36,359 nt of DNA from Scedosporium boydii. Taxonomy: Eukaryota; Ascomycota; Sordariomycetes; Microascales; Microascaceae. Position 1 is the first letter of the stretch. Every line of letters begins with the position of its first letter. The DNA is taken from the NCBI GenBank assembly GCA_002221725.1, contig NJFT01000316.1, positions 1 through 36,359 of the forward strand, read 5' to 3'. This document shows, in pieces, positions 10,315 to 20,338 of this stretch. The notes under the pieces were generated by a model, which saw only the letters and a program-made list of their open reading frames with translations, was not told the origin of the DNA and did no database searches. A program made the position numbers and the translations under genes.

Positions 10315-11907
10315 ATGTCCTCGTCTTCGCCCACGAACACCTACGATGCGGTCATCATCGGCGCTGGCCACAACGGACTTACTGCCGCTGCCTACCTGGC
10401 TAAGGCAGGGCTATCTGTCCTTGTGCTCGAGCGACTGGAATCTACAGGAGGCGCTGCCGTCAGTGCCTTCGCGTTTGACGGGGTCGATGCTCGGCTCTCG
10501 CGCTACTCGTATCTTGTCAGTTTGATGCCGAGTAAAGTCATCGACGACCTTGGGTTAGATATCGAGTTAGCGCAACGTCGTTACTCGTCGTATACGCCGG
10601 TTCCTGGGCACCCTGACGGTGCGGGGCTGCTCATTGACCGCGTCGATAAGGAAGCAACTCGCGCGTCCTTTAAGCGCATCGGCGCCGAGACAGATGCTGA
10701 GGCGCTGGAGGGCTTCTATCGTGATACAACGCGTTTGGCCCAGGCTTTGTGGCCTACCGTCACAGAGCCTCTCCTTAAGCGAAGCGAAGTTAGAGCGCGA
10801 CTGAATGACGACAATTTGTGGAATGCTATTTTCGAGCGCCCGATTGGGGATTTTATCCGGGATAGGCTATCTGACGATGTCGTACGCGGAGTTGCCGTGA
10901 CTGATGCTTTCATCGGAACGTTTGCAAGCGCCGATGACCCAGCCTTACATCAGAATCGGTGTTTCCTGTATCATGTCATTGGTGGTGGCACTGGGGACTG
11001 GAACATTCCAATCGGCGGTATGGGCAACGTGACCAAGAAACTTGACGAAGCGGCACGCGCTGCCGGTGCTCGTATCATTACTGGCGGTGAGGTGACATCT
11101 ATCGAACTTGGTGGCACCGTCCGTTACAAAGTCGATGATCAGCAACACACCGTTATCGGTCGCCATATAGTTTCTAATGTCGCACCATTCGTTTTGGACC
11201 AGCTTCTTGGAAAGCCAGAGGCTCAGCTTGCACGGCCCGAGGGAAGCCAAGTGAAGGTGAATCTACTTCTATCACGTCTGCCCAAGCTACGCGACAGCTC
11301 CACATCGCCGGAGGCCGCATTCGGCGGAACGTTCCATATCAACGAGCGATACAGCCAATTCTCCGAGGCTTACGGGCAAGCACTGAGTGGCAAGATCCCC
11401 GAGATCCTGCCCTGCGAGATCTACTGCCATTCTCTTACCGACCCATCTATCCTTGGATCTGACTTGGTGGCGTCCGGAGCGCAAACTCTCACAGTCTTCG
11501 GCCTGCATGTCCCTGACCGACTCATTACAGCTGAAAACAATGACAAGCAACGCGTACAACTTCAGAAAGCGGTGATAAAGTCGCTAAACTCCGTGCTTGC
11601 CGAGCCGATCGAGGACGTACTTATGATGGATGCCCATGGCAATCCCTGTATCGAAACCAAAACCACGCTCGACATCGAGCGGGCCCTCAACATGCCTGGG
11701 GGCAACATCTTCCACGGACCGTTGTCATGGCCTTTTGTCGAGGATGGAGCCCCATTGGAGACGCCTGCACAACGTTGGGGCGTGGCAACTGAGCATGGAG
11801 AGCGCATTCTCTTGTGCGGCTCTGGTGCTGTGCGAGGCGGCGGGGTGAGCTGCATTGGTGGGCACAACGCCGCGATGGCTGTGTTGGAAGCCAGTGAGTC
11901 TCATTGA
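10315..11907 (+). CDS. FAD-dependent oxidoreductase, PYROXD2 / phytoene-desaturase-like
   Basis: Flavoprotein of 530 aa, single exon. An N-terminal Rossmann motif, YDAVIIGAGHNGLTAAAYLA (residues 10-29), gives GxGxxG at 16-21, and the strand ends in the acidic residue of VLVLER (Glu39), which would bind the ribose of ADP. The C-terminus has the second FAD signature of the CrtI/PYROXD2 family, LLCGSGAVRGGGVSCIGGHN followed by AAMAVLEAS. The middle region has PIGGMGNVTKKLDEAARAAG, a family-typical segment. Length fits PYROXD2-like proteins (about 530-580 aa). The substrate is unknown; absence of carotenoid genes argues against calling it a phytoene desaturase. It lies tail to tail with nirK (534 bp between stops), so any shared role is speculative. 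Confidence 0.85.
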   Translation: MSSSSPTNTYDAVIIGAGHNGLTAAAYLAKAGLSVLVLERLESTGGAAVSAFAFDGVDARLSRYSYLVSLMPSKVIDDLGLDIELAQRRYSSYTPVPGHPDGAGLLIDRVDKEATRASFKRIGAETDAEALEGFYRDTTRLAQALWPTVTEPLLKRSEVRARLNDDNLWNAIFERPIGDFIRDRLSDDVVRGVAVTDAFIGTFASADDPALHQNRCFLYHVIGGGTGDWNIPIGGMGNVTKKLDEAARAAGARIITGGEVTSIELGGTVRYKVDDQQHTVIGRHIVSNVAPFVLDQLLGKPEAQLARPEGSQVKVNLLLSRLPKLRDSSTSPEAAFGGTFHINERYSQFSEAYGQALSGKIPEILPCEIYCHSLTDPSILGSDLVASGAQTLTVFGLHVPDRLITAENNDKQRVQLQKAVIKSLNSVLAEPIEDVLMMDAHGNPCIETKTTLDIERALNMPGGNIFHGPLSWPFVEDGAPLETPAQRWGVATEHGERILLCGSGAVRGGGVSCIGGHNAAMAVLEASESH

Positions 11908-12441
11908 TCCAATCTTGGTGTTTGTTTGTTTTACTGTTCGCCCTCCTTCCCTGTGCGTCTTCACTTTATAATACATCCCATATGTGAAATCAATTCCCGG
12001 ACAATTCAAGCAAAGTTTGTTTCATGATCTGAATTGATATAAATTAGCGTTGTTGAGTATAATGTGGGCGTACGTTGTTGGATTCCATTCCCTGCACCAG
12101 CGGACCTTGCCATTTTGTTTTCCTAATGAGAAGTCACGTGATATTAACAGCTTTAATCACGGGACTGGAAGGTCATTTGGTAATAACACTGGAGGCGAAG
12201 ATGTTGAATATTTCACCCCTTCTGCCGGTCTACCCCTTTGCATATATCTCTCCCTCTGAAAGCATATGCCACTCCGTAGTTGCATTTTTTTTCCTGCAAC
12301 CAACATGATAAGAAATTTGCTTATTAAAACTTCCTTCCCAAGCTCCTCGGCATTGCACATCACATTCGCCCCTTAGGACACGGCCAGGGATGGCTCCCGC
12401 CTCACACCATCACCCCCGCCCCCTTCCACCAATGCCATCAC
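11908..12441. other. Convergent 3' intergenic region
   Basis: It lies between two stop codons in tail-to-tail genes and so should hold both transcript ends. It is AT-rich, with candidate polyadenylation-like AT stretches on both strands. I see no further gene. Confidence 0.5.
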
Positions 12442-13920
12442 CTACGAATGCAACTTGCACCCAGTACAAGGTGCTGCCGGCTCTTCGCTCTGGTAGATCT
12501 CTGGCCTCGGTTCACCGGACACGTTCAAGAAACCGACCGCTCCTTTGTCTAGCCGAAACATAGCATGGTCCACCAGGGTGTATGTACCAGGAACGACCAG
12601 TTTCATGTCGAGTATAGTTGCAGCACCCGGTGGGACGGTCACAGTCTGCAGAAATCGGCCGGGCGGGCTGAGGACGTCACCGTCGCGATAGACATTTTTA
12701 AAGTGGGTACCAATAATGTGGAAGGAGCTCGTCAGGTTCGGTCCGGCGTTCCCAAAGAACACCCTCACAGACTCGCCCGTGCGGGCCTTAAGTGGTCGCT
12801 CCCTCGTCAGGGCAGCTTCGCTACCATTGAAAACGACAACGTTTGGCTCTTCGCGCATCCCATTCGGATATGAAAATTCCACCAGTGTCGACCGTCTTCC
12901 ATCTTCCAGCACCTCTGGTGGTTCGTGATAAAACTCGCTCTGCATAACATAGTACTCCCGGTCCACTGGAGGAAGATCCCCTTCCGCTGGCTGTACGTAT
13001 ATGAGACCATACATGCCGTTTGCTATATGCACAGGCACTGGTGCGGCGGCGCAGTGATACACGTACAGCCCAGGGCAGAGCAGCTTGAACCTTGCCTTCT
13101 TAGTCTCGTTCTCCTTTGCTGTTGTCAGTGCAGCTCCCCCTCCAGGCCCCGTGAATGCGTGACAGTCGATATTATGTGGGTTTCCTGTTCGATCTTCATT
13201 TGTGAGTGTTAGATCCACCACGTCGCCGACTCGGGCTCGGATGAAAGGTCCAGGAACAGTATCGTTGAATGTCCACTGCTCATACTTGTACTGGTTCGTA
13301 AGTTGCGCTACCTTGGTCGTGGTTCGAAGTGGGACCCTTAGGAGGACAGGATGGTCCCTGATAATCCGTGGTGGGACATTCGGGGCGCTCGTCAGTATTG
13401 CGTCCTCTTTCGGGAGTGTTGACAGCTCCAGTGACTCATCACCGATGGCCTCGTAGATGTCTTTTGGCGATTGAGTATCCCCGGTGGATCCCATGGGCAG
13501 AAGGGACACTGAACATTTCGAACATGGCTTCTCTGGAATCTTTGTCGCTGAGTCTGACGCATTGGCGTCTTGATATGCACCTCCGTCCATGCGAATCGAG
13601 GCTTTGTTTACGCCATACAGGAGCGTACCGATGGCTGCAGAGGCCGAGAGGAATAGGAGTAAGGAATTAGTCCATCTAGAGTTGGAAGCGTACGCCCATT
13701 CTCCACCTGTTGGAGTCAACCTGGGGCCGCGATACTGGAAACGAATCTGCCGTGGCGGTGTAGTATGGAAGCTCTTCGAGACAAAACGTTGACCACTACC
13801 TAAAGTGGCCTGGGAATTGACAACTGCTGCAAGTCTCCGGCATGAGACCCATGAGACGCGAGAACATCTCACAGCAGCACTAGTTGTCAAAGGAGAAGGG
13901 ATGCTCAATAAAAATACCAT
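12442..13920 (-). CDS. nirK: Copper-containing nitrite reductase, class II-like, mitochondrial
   Basis: Two-cupredoxin-domain NirK of 492 aa, reducing nitrite to NO in fungal denitrification. All ligands seem present. Type 1 Cu: His249, Cys290, His298, Met303. Type 2 Cu: His254, His289, His452. Catalytic Asp252 and His401. Key motifs are NPHNIDCHAF, LYVYHCAAAPVPVHIANGMY and SSFHIIGTHF. The spacing of eight residues from Cys290 to His298, with HIANGMYGL, fits class II rather than the Alcaligenes type. The N-terminus (about residues 1-70) is Arg/Ser/Thr-rich with almost no acidic residue, fitting a mitochondrial presequence, followed by a hydrophobic segment at about 85-104. Extra Cys pairs flank the core: CSKC (133-136) and CTGC (485-488). 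The start is the ATG at 13920; no intron is needed. The nitrite/formate channel gene at 15077 is divergent from it across 1.16 kb. Confidence 0.95.
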   Translation of the reverse strand: MVFLLSIPSPLTTSAAVRCSRVSWVSCRRLAAVVNSQATLGSGQRFVSKSFHTTPPRQIRFQYRGPRLTPTGGEWAYASNSRWTNSLLLFLSASAAIGTLLYGVNKASIRMDGGAYQDANASDSATKIPEKPCSKCSVSLLPMGSTGDTQSPKDIYEAIGDESLELSTLPKEDAILTSAPNVPPRIIRDHPVLLRVPLRTTTKVAQLTNQYKYEQWTFNDTVPGPFIRARVGDVVDLTLTNEDRTGNPHNIDCHAFTGPGGGAALTTAKENETKKARFKLLCPGLYVYHCAAAPVPVHIANGMYGLIYVQPAEGDLPPVDREYYVMQSEFYHEPPEVLEDGRRSTLVEFSYPNGMREEPNVVVFNGSEAALTRERPLKARTGESVRVFFGNAGPNLTSSFHIIGTHFKNVYRDGDVLSPPGRFLQTVTVPPGAATILDMKLVVPGTYTLVDHAMFRLDKGAVGFLNVSGEPRPEIYQSEEPAAPCTGCKLHS

Positions 13921-14137
13921 TATTCTTATGTCGTGTGAGGGATGAAAACTTAGAATACTCAGTTGATAGAAGAAAGACAGGGTTTCGTGGGAAAAGGGTC
14001 ATAACGCCCTGTCAAGGATGTTCTTATATGCTAACTGACCGCAGGGTTGGAGGCCGCTTGCTTTCGTCTATGTCCGCCCCGTTGGGCATTATTCATCATT
14101 CGTGCTGGGGTCGGGCCATTAGAACGTACCATGAGGG

Positions 14138-14161
14138 GTACCCCGGGCCGTACCCCGGGCC
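14138..14161. repeat. 12-bp GC-rich tandem repeat with CCCGGG cores
   Basis: The unit gtaccccgggcc occurs twice in a row, and another CCCGGG occurs near 14214. It lies inside the nirK/FNT divergent spacer, so it could be a paired regulator site or simple sequence. Confidence 0.7.
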
Positions 14162-14684
14162 AAGAAACCCCCCACAAGTTCTTGACAGTCCATGGTGTCG
14201 CCCGCGGCGCCGCCCCGGGTCAATATCCGACCATTTGTGGGCTGTACATGGGCTGACACGAAGGCCATACCTGCCCAGGCAGAGGCTTTTTTTTCTCCAT
14301 CGATATATCTTTAAGTAGAGAAAGCATACACGTGAACGAGGTTCTATCACTTCGATGGAGGGTTGATGTATCAAGTCCAACGGCTCGACATGGAGGTCGA
14401 GCTGCGCAGCTGACAGAATGACGCACTGAATGTCACTTTATTACGTCTCTGTTCACTTCGTATTGTCCGCTGAAATGATAAAGTGAGTAGATGTATTACC
14501 GCGTATGGCCGTATCGCCCCTTCCGAAATGACTGGTCGCATCGGCGTTACTCACGGCAAACCCAACTAGCCTCATACATTTCGCAATGTCGTAGTGATTG
14601 GAATGGAATGTCTCCGAAGTCTACTACATTACATGGTTGGATGGCAGTAGTTTCTCGTCATGAGATATCTCCCGATCAGATATC

Positions 14685-14711
14685 TGTCACCTCTGTCACC
14701 TCTGTCACCGC
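14685..14711. repeat. 9-bp tandem repeat, three copies
   Basis: The unit tctgtcacc is repeated three times without interruption in the nirK/FNT divergent spacer. Position is accurate to a few bases. Confidence 0.75.
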
Positions 14712-15076
14712 TCTCTTCCGTGGCATGTTTAGAATGGCGAATTCTATCATTTCTATCTATCGGGCTGTAGTACTACGCATCTAGATGGTATGATGATGAG
14801 ATGTTGGAAGGAACTCGGGATACGTCCTAGACTAGACGTGATTCCGTTATTACTGAAAAATCATGTTAGGCCTTCCGGTGGAAAGTGGCCAGGTAGCTGC
14901 TATTAGTGATCCCCGTGCATCTGACTGTGAGAAGGGAGCTGAAATAAATTTTACTTAAGGTCTTGGACGGACCCGGACTTGCAGGACTTCATCCAAACGA
15001 GAAGTTTTCATCCGATCGAAACTACTTGACCTCATGTGTTGAAATTCTTTCACCAGAAAAATCGCTCACTTGAAGC

Positions 15077-16157
15077 ATGGTTAATCCTACCTTGGTGAAC
15101 GTCGTTAACATCGTGCCGTACACGCCGGCCGAGGCCATCGAGCTTGTCTCGAGGGCTGGTGTGAAAAAGGGGAACATGCGGGCCGACCTTGTGTTCCTTT
15201 CTGCCATCTCCGCGGGTTGTCTCCTAAGCTTCGGAGGTGCTGCATCTTTCATTGCCAGCACGGCACCGTGGTTCCAGGAAAACGCACCCGGGTTGATGAG
15301 GGTGACAGGCGCTCTAGTGTTTCCCATCGGATTCGTCATGGTCGTGTTGACCGGTGCGGATCTATTTACGGCGTCGAACATGGTAAGTTAAAGTTTAGCC
15401 GCAGGTCCAAGACCATATCTTACCGCCTATCATTAGTTCACAACAGTTGCGGTCCTGCATCGTCGACTGCCGGCATGGAAGATGCTCCTCCATTGGTGTC
15501 TATGCTTTTGGGGGAATTTGGTTGGATCACTATTCATGGCAGTCATCATTTTCGGATGTAAGAACATTGAATCTCTCGGGGTATGGTGATGTTCTAACTG
15601 AGGGAAATATAGATGGCGGAGTCTTTGATGCCGCTCCATTTCGAGAGAATGTCATTGCTTTCGCGACCAAGAAACAGATCACACCCGATATGCATCAGAT
15701 ATTTCTGCGCGGCATTGGTTGCAACTGGCTTGTCTGTCTTTCTTGCTACCTGGGTCTACAGGCCAAAGACTTCCAATCGAAAATTATTGGTATGTGGTGT
15801 CCCATTTTTACGTTTGTCTCCCTCGGGCTCGACCATGTCATCGCAAATATGTTCTTTATCCCTCTCGGGATCTGGCTGCACACCCCTGGTCTATCAATTG
15901 GCTTGTATATCTGGAAAGGTTTGTATTTTCCTTATCATGGGCACTGCACACGAGCGAATTATTGACTCATTCCAGGCATCATTCCTGCGGCACTCGGCAA
16001 TATCATCGGCGGCTCATTGTTCTGTGGTGGATACTACTGGTATCTTCACCTCTTTAGGGAAACCCCAGTGCTTGTTGACGGCAAGGACTATGAGGACTCT
16101 ATACATAAGCTGAGTCTGGAAGAGAAGGGATCAATTCATGGCCGGAGCGTAGTGTAG
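15077..16157 (+). CDS. Formate/nitrite transporter (FNT) family channel, 4 exons
   Basis: Reconstructed as exons 15077-15382, 15437-15557, 15613-15918 and 15976-16157, giving 304 aa. The introns are 54, 55 and 57 nt with donors gtaagt, gtaaga and gtttgt and acceptors ending tag, tag and cag; all phases agree. FNT signatures are present: AGCLLSFGGAASF (helix 1), TGADLFTASNM at the end of exon 1, FTTVAVLHRRLPAWKMLLHW and CFWGNLVGSLF in exon 2, and LGLDHVIANMFFIPLGI in exon 3, whose His matches the conserved pore His of FocA/NirC. Exon 4 gives IIPAALGNIIGGSLFCGGYYW and a short hydrophilic tail. The family carries formate or nitrite across the plasma membrane as a pentamer; Aspergillus NitA is a nitrite importer of this family. 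Divergent placement beside nirK favours nitrite. Confidence 0.93.
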
Positions 16158-19100
16158 CAGGACAACTCAGAAAAATGCGTTTTTCCGCGGTAGAGAGCGG
16201 AGGTTTTGGTGACCATAAATAGTGTTCAAATTGATATAGTTAACAAGGAAACGGTATTTTAGGCGGCCTGGAGAATTATTTTCGTTGTACTCGCCTTGAG
16301 GACCGCGCCGAATAGCCGAATAGTCTCTCACACTGCAGAGCTATCTGACAACCAACCTCGGAGCTGTGACCAATGTCTCGTGTATGCCATGGTTCGATCA
16401 TGATCGCAGATTGTGGAGCTATCATCAGTGTCGGCCGACGTCGGCAGTAGCGAAAGCGGTGGTAGACCCCTGAAGGAGTAATATATCTCTGAGGACATTC
16501 AGGCACCATTAATTGCGCGAAGAAAGAACATTTAACAGTCGGGCAGCAAATTCGATACATTGACCATACAACAAAAGGGCCTCGGGACAATTTTCATATT
16601 GTCTAGGAGCGACTCGGCCGACTGGATCTGGGACAATCGTATGCAGACGGCCTGATTAATTACTCGCAGAAATGACCTCAAGGCGTGGGGAAAGGTTCTA
16701 TTTAAATCCCGAGCACCTCTTTGGACAATGGTTTCGGCACGTACGCAATGGATGCGACGTCGGGAACATCTGTGCATATCCGTCTGCGCTCCCCCGCCCA
16801 CCGTTCCCGCTTATCGTCAGGTCTTTGCAGAACACTTCTTGTCAAGATGCGTGTGCGTGCGTGGGGGATACGCCAAGGGGATCAACGGCAGTTGGAGATA
16901 TGTGCATGTTGTCCTTAAAATACGGGGGACGTTATAGCAGAAGAAGATCGACGACATGTTATATGGCCCGTCGCTGCGGAATCAAATTCAACGGAAAGCA
17001 ATCCGACGGGGGCCTACTGGCCAGATTCGGAGGGTGGACTCCCCCCTTCCGGATAGATCGGGAGCAACAGACTGGAGTTGGTTAATTGTTGACAAGCGCG
17101 TCAATGCATGGGACTTTTTTCTTGGCGGTCCCGGCCCAGCTTGAGATGTATGTGCTTTGCTTTGTGAAGAGGTTAACTCGATACCTAATTTTGTCAAATT
17201 GATTGTGTGTTGAGACCCTCGGCCAGCAATGGTGGCGAGCGCCTTGAATCCGTCGAGAATAGTGTACTACACCTTCTACAATGGTGGATGTTCTCATCGC
17301 ATGAGACTAGTTCAGATGAAAGCGCCGAACACTAGTATTTCCATACTCAGTATTGGATGCACTAGAGAAAACGAAGGTCTGAATATACTTGGAGACATTT
17401 CAAGGAATGCTAGACAACAAGGCCAAAACCCGGTCGGCGTTGCCTTCGAAAGAGACTCTTCAGAATTGCTTCAGTATCCATTCATCCTCATTAGGGGCAA
17501 AGCTCATGCCCATTATCACGGTAGATATTGCCCTCATCTTTTTCTTGTATGTATTATATCAATGTTGAGACGGGAGACGTCTGGTATTTGTATTCATACT
17601 ATCATGAGGCCGCATGAGAGGCCAACCGAGTTTCTTAATCTGGCCACAGAAGTACGCATAAGACTACCAATCCTAGACAATTAAAGTCGTCCCTAGGGTT
17701 TAGTTTCAGTTATCCAGCAGCCTCAATAAATAGCAGCTTCTCTCACGGCGGAAAAGATCAAGCGGGTGAGTACTAAATCAAAGCGACTTCACTCGGGAGT
17801 GGTGGATGAAGTAGTGGCATTCTGAGTGTCCAATCCCTCTCTGGATGCTTGAAGTAAACCGGTATCGGCCTTTACTCACTTCGTATCAGAGTTCCGGCTT
17901 CACCGATTTCGAGGGCCAGGATGTAGCTGGCATACAGGGACTAGGGATTCAGACACTCTCCTTACTGGGCCGCCACAATCAGACGTTTCTCAATCTCATC
18001 ATTCGATAAATGGAGTCTGGTAAAGAATACTAGGATGCCTAACGCGTGAGTAACTTGGTCGTGCTATTAGTGGAGTGTCGAGCGAAATATCGCCAGAGAG
18101 TGCTAACTGATTGGTGAGGATTACAATGACGCAAGGGCTTCGCGTTTAGCATCTCCGCGGAACTACCCCCATCGATGACACAAGTCACTGCTTAGGAAAA
18201 CATTGCGAAAGCTATGTTAGGTTGAATTAAGAGGCGTACGGTTAGCTTCCAGGAAGAGACCCACGTGGGATGAGTATATCCCGCTGTGGATGAGGAGGAA
18301 AGCTGCCCAGGTTCATGAGACTAGGGTGTCCCGAGTCGTCAAATTAATGACACCAGCCGGGGGCGAGTCCAATGATGATATGACATCATCACATCTTCCA
18401 AGCATTTTATTCAGGGAACTATAACGCTCTTTCAAATGTCAAATGGCTGTGGCCTCTCATCTTGGATGGTCTCAATGCGTTTTTTCATAGACATGGTAGT
18501 GTAAGCATTGGGAACATAAGAGGAAACAACAATCATAGCCACTTAGTGATGAGCCGGGTGTCGTATTCGCAGTGGCATGAACTAGTCATCACTTGATATC
18601 TAAACATCTAGATATAACACGTCCCTGCCCAAGGCCTCATACAGTCTAGCAGGTCGCTTCTGGGGGTCCATATAGCAAGGTAATGAATGGATCACGGAGC
18701 CCAGTAGTGCTGTTTCCGAGAGACTGAGAACAATGTGATGCTGCTCATAGAGGTGAACAAAATAATACCAGGACGCATTTTGATAACAAACAACTGTTTC
18801 TTTAGAACCGCCAGAATGACTTGAACTTATGAAGATGCCTCATTCCTGACAATATAGAACGCATTTCTGCGTAGTAGAACCGCTTTAGATGTATGACCCG
18901 GAGTGGCTATTCTAGTACAGTCTGCGACGATAGTCACAGGCTCTCTCAGTAGGCATGAGAAATGAAGGTTGAGCTTGCTTATTATCCAACTGGTGGGTGA
19001 GAGGTCGCGGAGAGTAGAGTGTTTAAGATATCTCCAACACACCGCAGTCCAAATCTAATAAACGGGCTCCACCATCTATGAACCCCCATAAAGCCCAGCC

Positions 19101-19793
19101 CCAGGCTTGCTAGTTCCAAATAGTAACTAAAAGGACAATAGGCATCTCATAAGCCCATATCCCCGTTCGCCCCCAAGCTTGCTTTGGAATCCTACATATA
19201 CTTTCAGTGGCGGAGTTATTCCCACGATCTTTCCGACGTCTATAGAAACTAAGAGCTTCTCCCTACGAGCTAGGTTAAGGTAAGTCAATGAAGTACATCA
19301 TTTGGCGTGGACTCATGGCAATTTCGAGCCTACAAGAGCATGAGATATGTGGAGTTCTACCGAAATTGGCTGGTACATCGAAGTTAAATGTTTTTCTTCT
19401 TCTTTTTTTATTTTTATTTTTATTTTTTTTTTTCGGTGCGAAACTAAGTTGAACCTCTTTCGTAAACGATTCTGAACGACTCACACCGCTGGATGATACA
19501 CGATCGGCCGATGTGACATAGCGCTCCGTTTCTTCCTATTATGTTGACCTCGCCCGAAGTTGCTAAATTGGCTCCTGTACCTGTGTGCCAGAACTTATGT
19601 ATTTGCCAGGCGGCCCGACACGTCATTGAGACTACATTCGCAAGGGAATAAACCTTAGTCGACAACAGTTATACTTGACTATGCCGGGACCAGATAGTAT
19701 AAGCGACGGCACTCGTTTCCGTTTCCGTCCACATACGCAACATCACCTTTATCTTTATAAACCTGGAACTCTCGGAACCCGTTGTCCGCCTCA
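16158..19793. other. Gene-poor 3.6-kb stretch
   Basis: I find no gene I can defend. A plus frame at 17229-17684 (151 codons, ATG) has no recognisable motif and is listed separately. Peptide-like fragments such as GQDVAGIQGLGIQTLSLLGR near 17915-17980 and NALSNVKWLWPLILDGLNAF near 18420-18490 are flanked by stops and may be relics of dead genes, but I could not assign them. A low-complexity T-rich tract lies at about 19390-19435. An inverted repeat atatcta / tagatat occurs near 18595-18616. Confidence 0.35.
17229..17684 (+). CDS. Doubtful hypothetical ORF
   Basis: A 151-codon frame with an ATG start. I recognise no domain, signal peptide or repeat, and composition does not differ from flanking non-coding DNA. 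It may be a chance frame. Confidence 0.12.
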   Translation: MVASALNPSRIVYYTFYNGGCSHRMRLVQMKAPNTSISILSIGCTRENEGLNILGDISRNARQQGQNPVGVAFERDSSELLQYPFILIRGKAHAHYHGRYCPHLFLVCIISMLRRETSGICIHTIMRPHERPTEFLNLATEVRIRLPILDN

Positions 19794-20338
19794 CTAAATC
19801 ACAGTTGTTAATATCCGTGGGTCAGTCGAAGTTTCGTCCATCAGCTTGCCATCGGACGAGCATTGCTCAACATACCCGATGTTGCTGCCTTCCGGCCACT
19901 CGGCGGCATCACTGTGCAATCTCCACGACAATGTTCCATGCGACCCAGGGAAGGAGCACTCTAAGGGACCCGAAGCCCAATCATACTCGCCCGCTGGGAC
20001 GGGCAGACATGTATCCCCGGGACCTGGGTTCGCGTTGCACGTATCCGAATTCGGGCAATACTAAAGAAAAGTTGTCAGCTACGGGAACGATGATAATCCG
20101 ATGGTGTAGAGAAGACCAAGCGAGGGATGGACGTATGCCGGCGAGGGCTGTTTCTAGTAGGATCCAAGAGATCACTTACATTTGCCGCTGAATAATTTCC
20201 GCAGTCAACAAAGATAAATCCCTCCTCCCTTTTCGCGAGTTGGGCGGGCTGCGGCTCCACGGGATTTGCAATCCGACTTGTGACCGCCCCACGCAGGAGG
20301 ATCATTGTTGCGAAGAGCTGCTCAACTCGGAAAAACAT
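19794..20338 (-). CDS. Small secreted cysteine-rich protein, two exons
   Basis: Reconstructed as exon 1 20338-20180 and exon 2 20060-19794, 141 aa. The 119-nt intron has donor gtaagt, branch-like agctgac and acceptor tttag, phase 0. The N-terminus MFFRVEQLFATMILLRGAVT is signal-peptide-like, and a Lys-Arg (residues 36-37, LAKREEG) could be a Kex2 site before the mature domain. The mature part carries six cysteines: 46, 55, 61, 71, 88 and 120, with YCPNSDTC and GDTCLPVPAGEYDWASGPLE among them, and is acidic and Gly/Pro rich. A TATA-like GTATAAA lies about 115-121 bp upstream on the minus strand. Six Cys plus a pro-peptide fits secreted effectors or antimicrobial proteins, but I do not recognise the family. 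Disulfide pairing and function are inference. Confidence 0.72.

Larger units (their letters stand above)
13921..15076. promoter_or_regulatory. Shared divergent promoter region, nirK / nitrite channel
   Basis: This 1,156-bp spacer separates the start codons of nirK (minus) and the FNT channel (plus), so it should contain both promoters. It holds a GATA-type site TGATAA at 14476-14481, a 12-bp tandem repeat at 14138-14161 and a 9-bp repeat tctgtcacc x3 near 14685-14711. I did not find a clear consensus NirA site (CTCCGHGG). Bidirectional control is inference from layout. Confidence 0.45.

Noticed and set aside
10315..11907. Phytoene desaturase of a carotenoid pathway
   Set aside because: The fold matches the wider CrtI/PYROXD2 group, but no phytoene synthase or other carotenoid gene is nearby and the C-terminus fits PYROXD2-like proteins better.
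13921..15076. NirA-type nitrate/nitrite regulator site
   Set aside because: Only imperfect matches to CTCCGHGG, such as near 14714, were seen, which is expected by chance.
15383..16113. Separate plus-strand ORFs at 15447-15965 and 15613-16113
   Set aside because: They are frame shadows or intron read-through of the four-exon FNT channel.
19805..20191. Plus-strand ORF of 128 codons
   Set aside because: It is the antisense shadow of the spliced small secreted protein, which has signal peptide, intron consensus and cysteine pattern on the minus strand.
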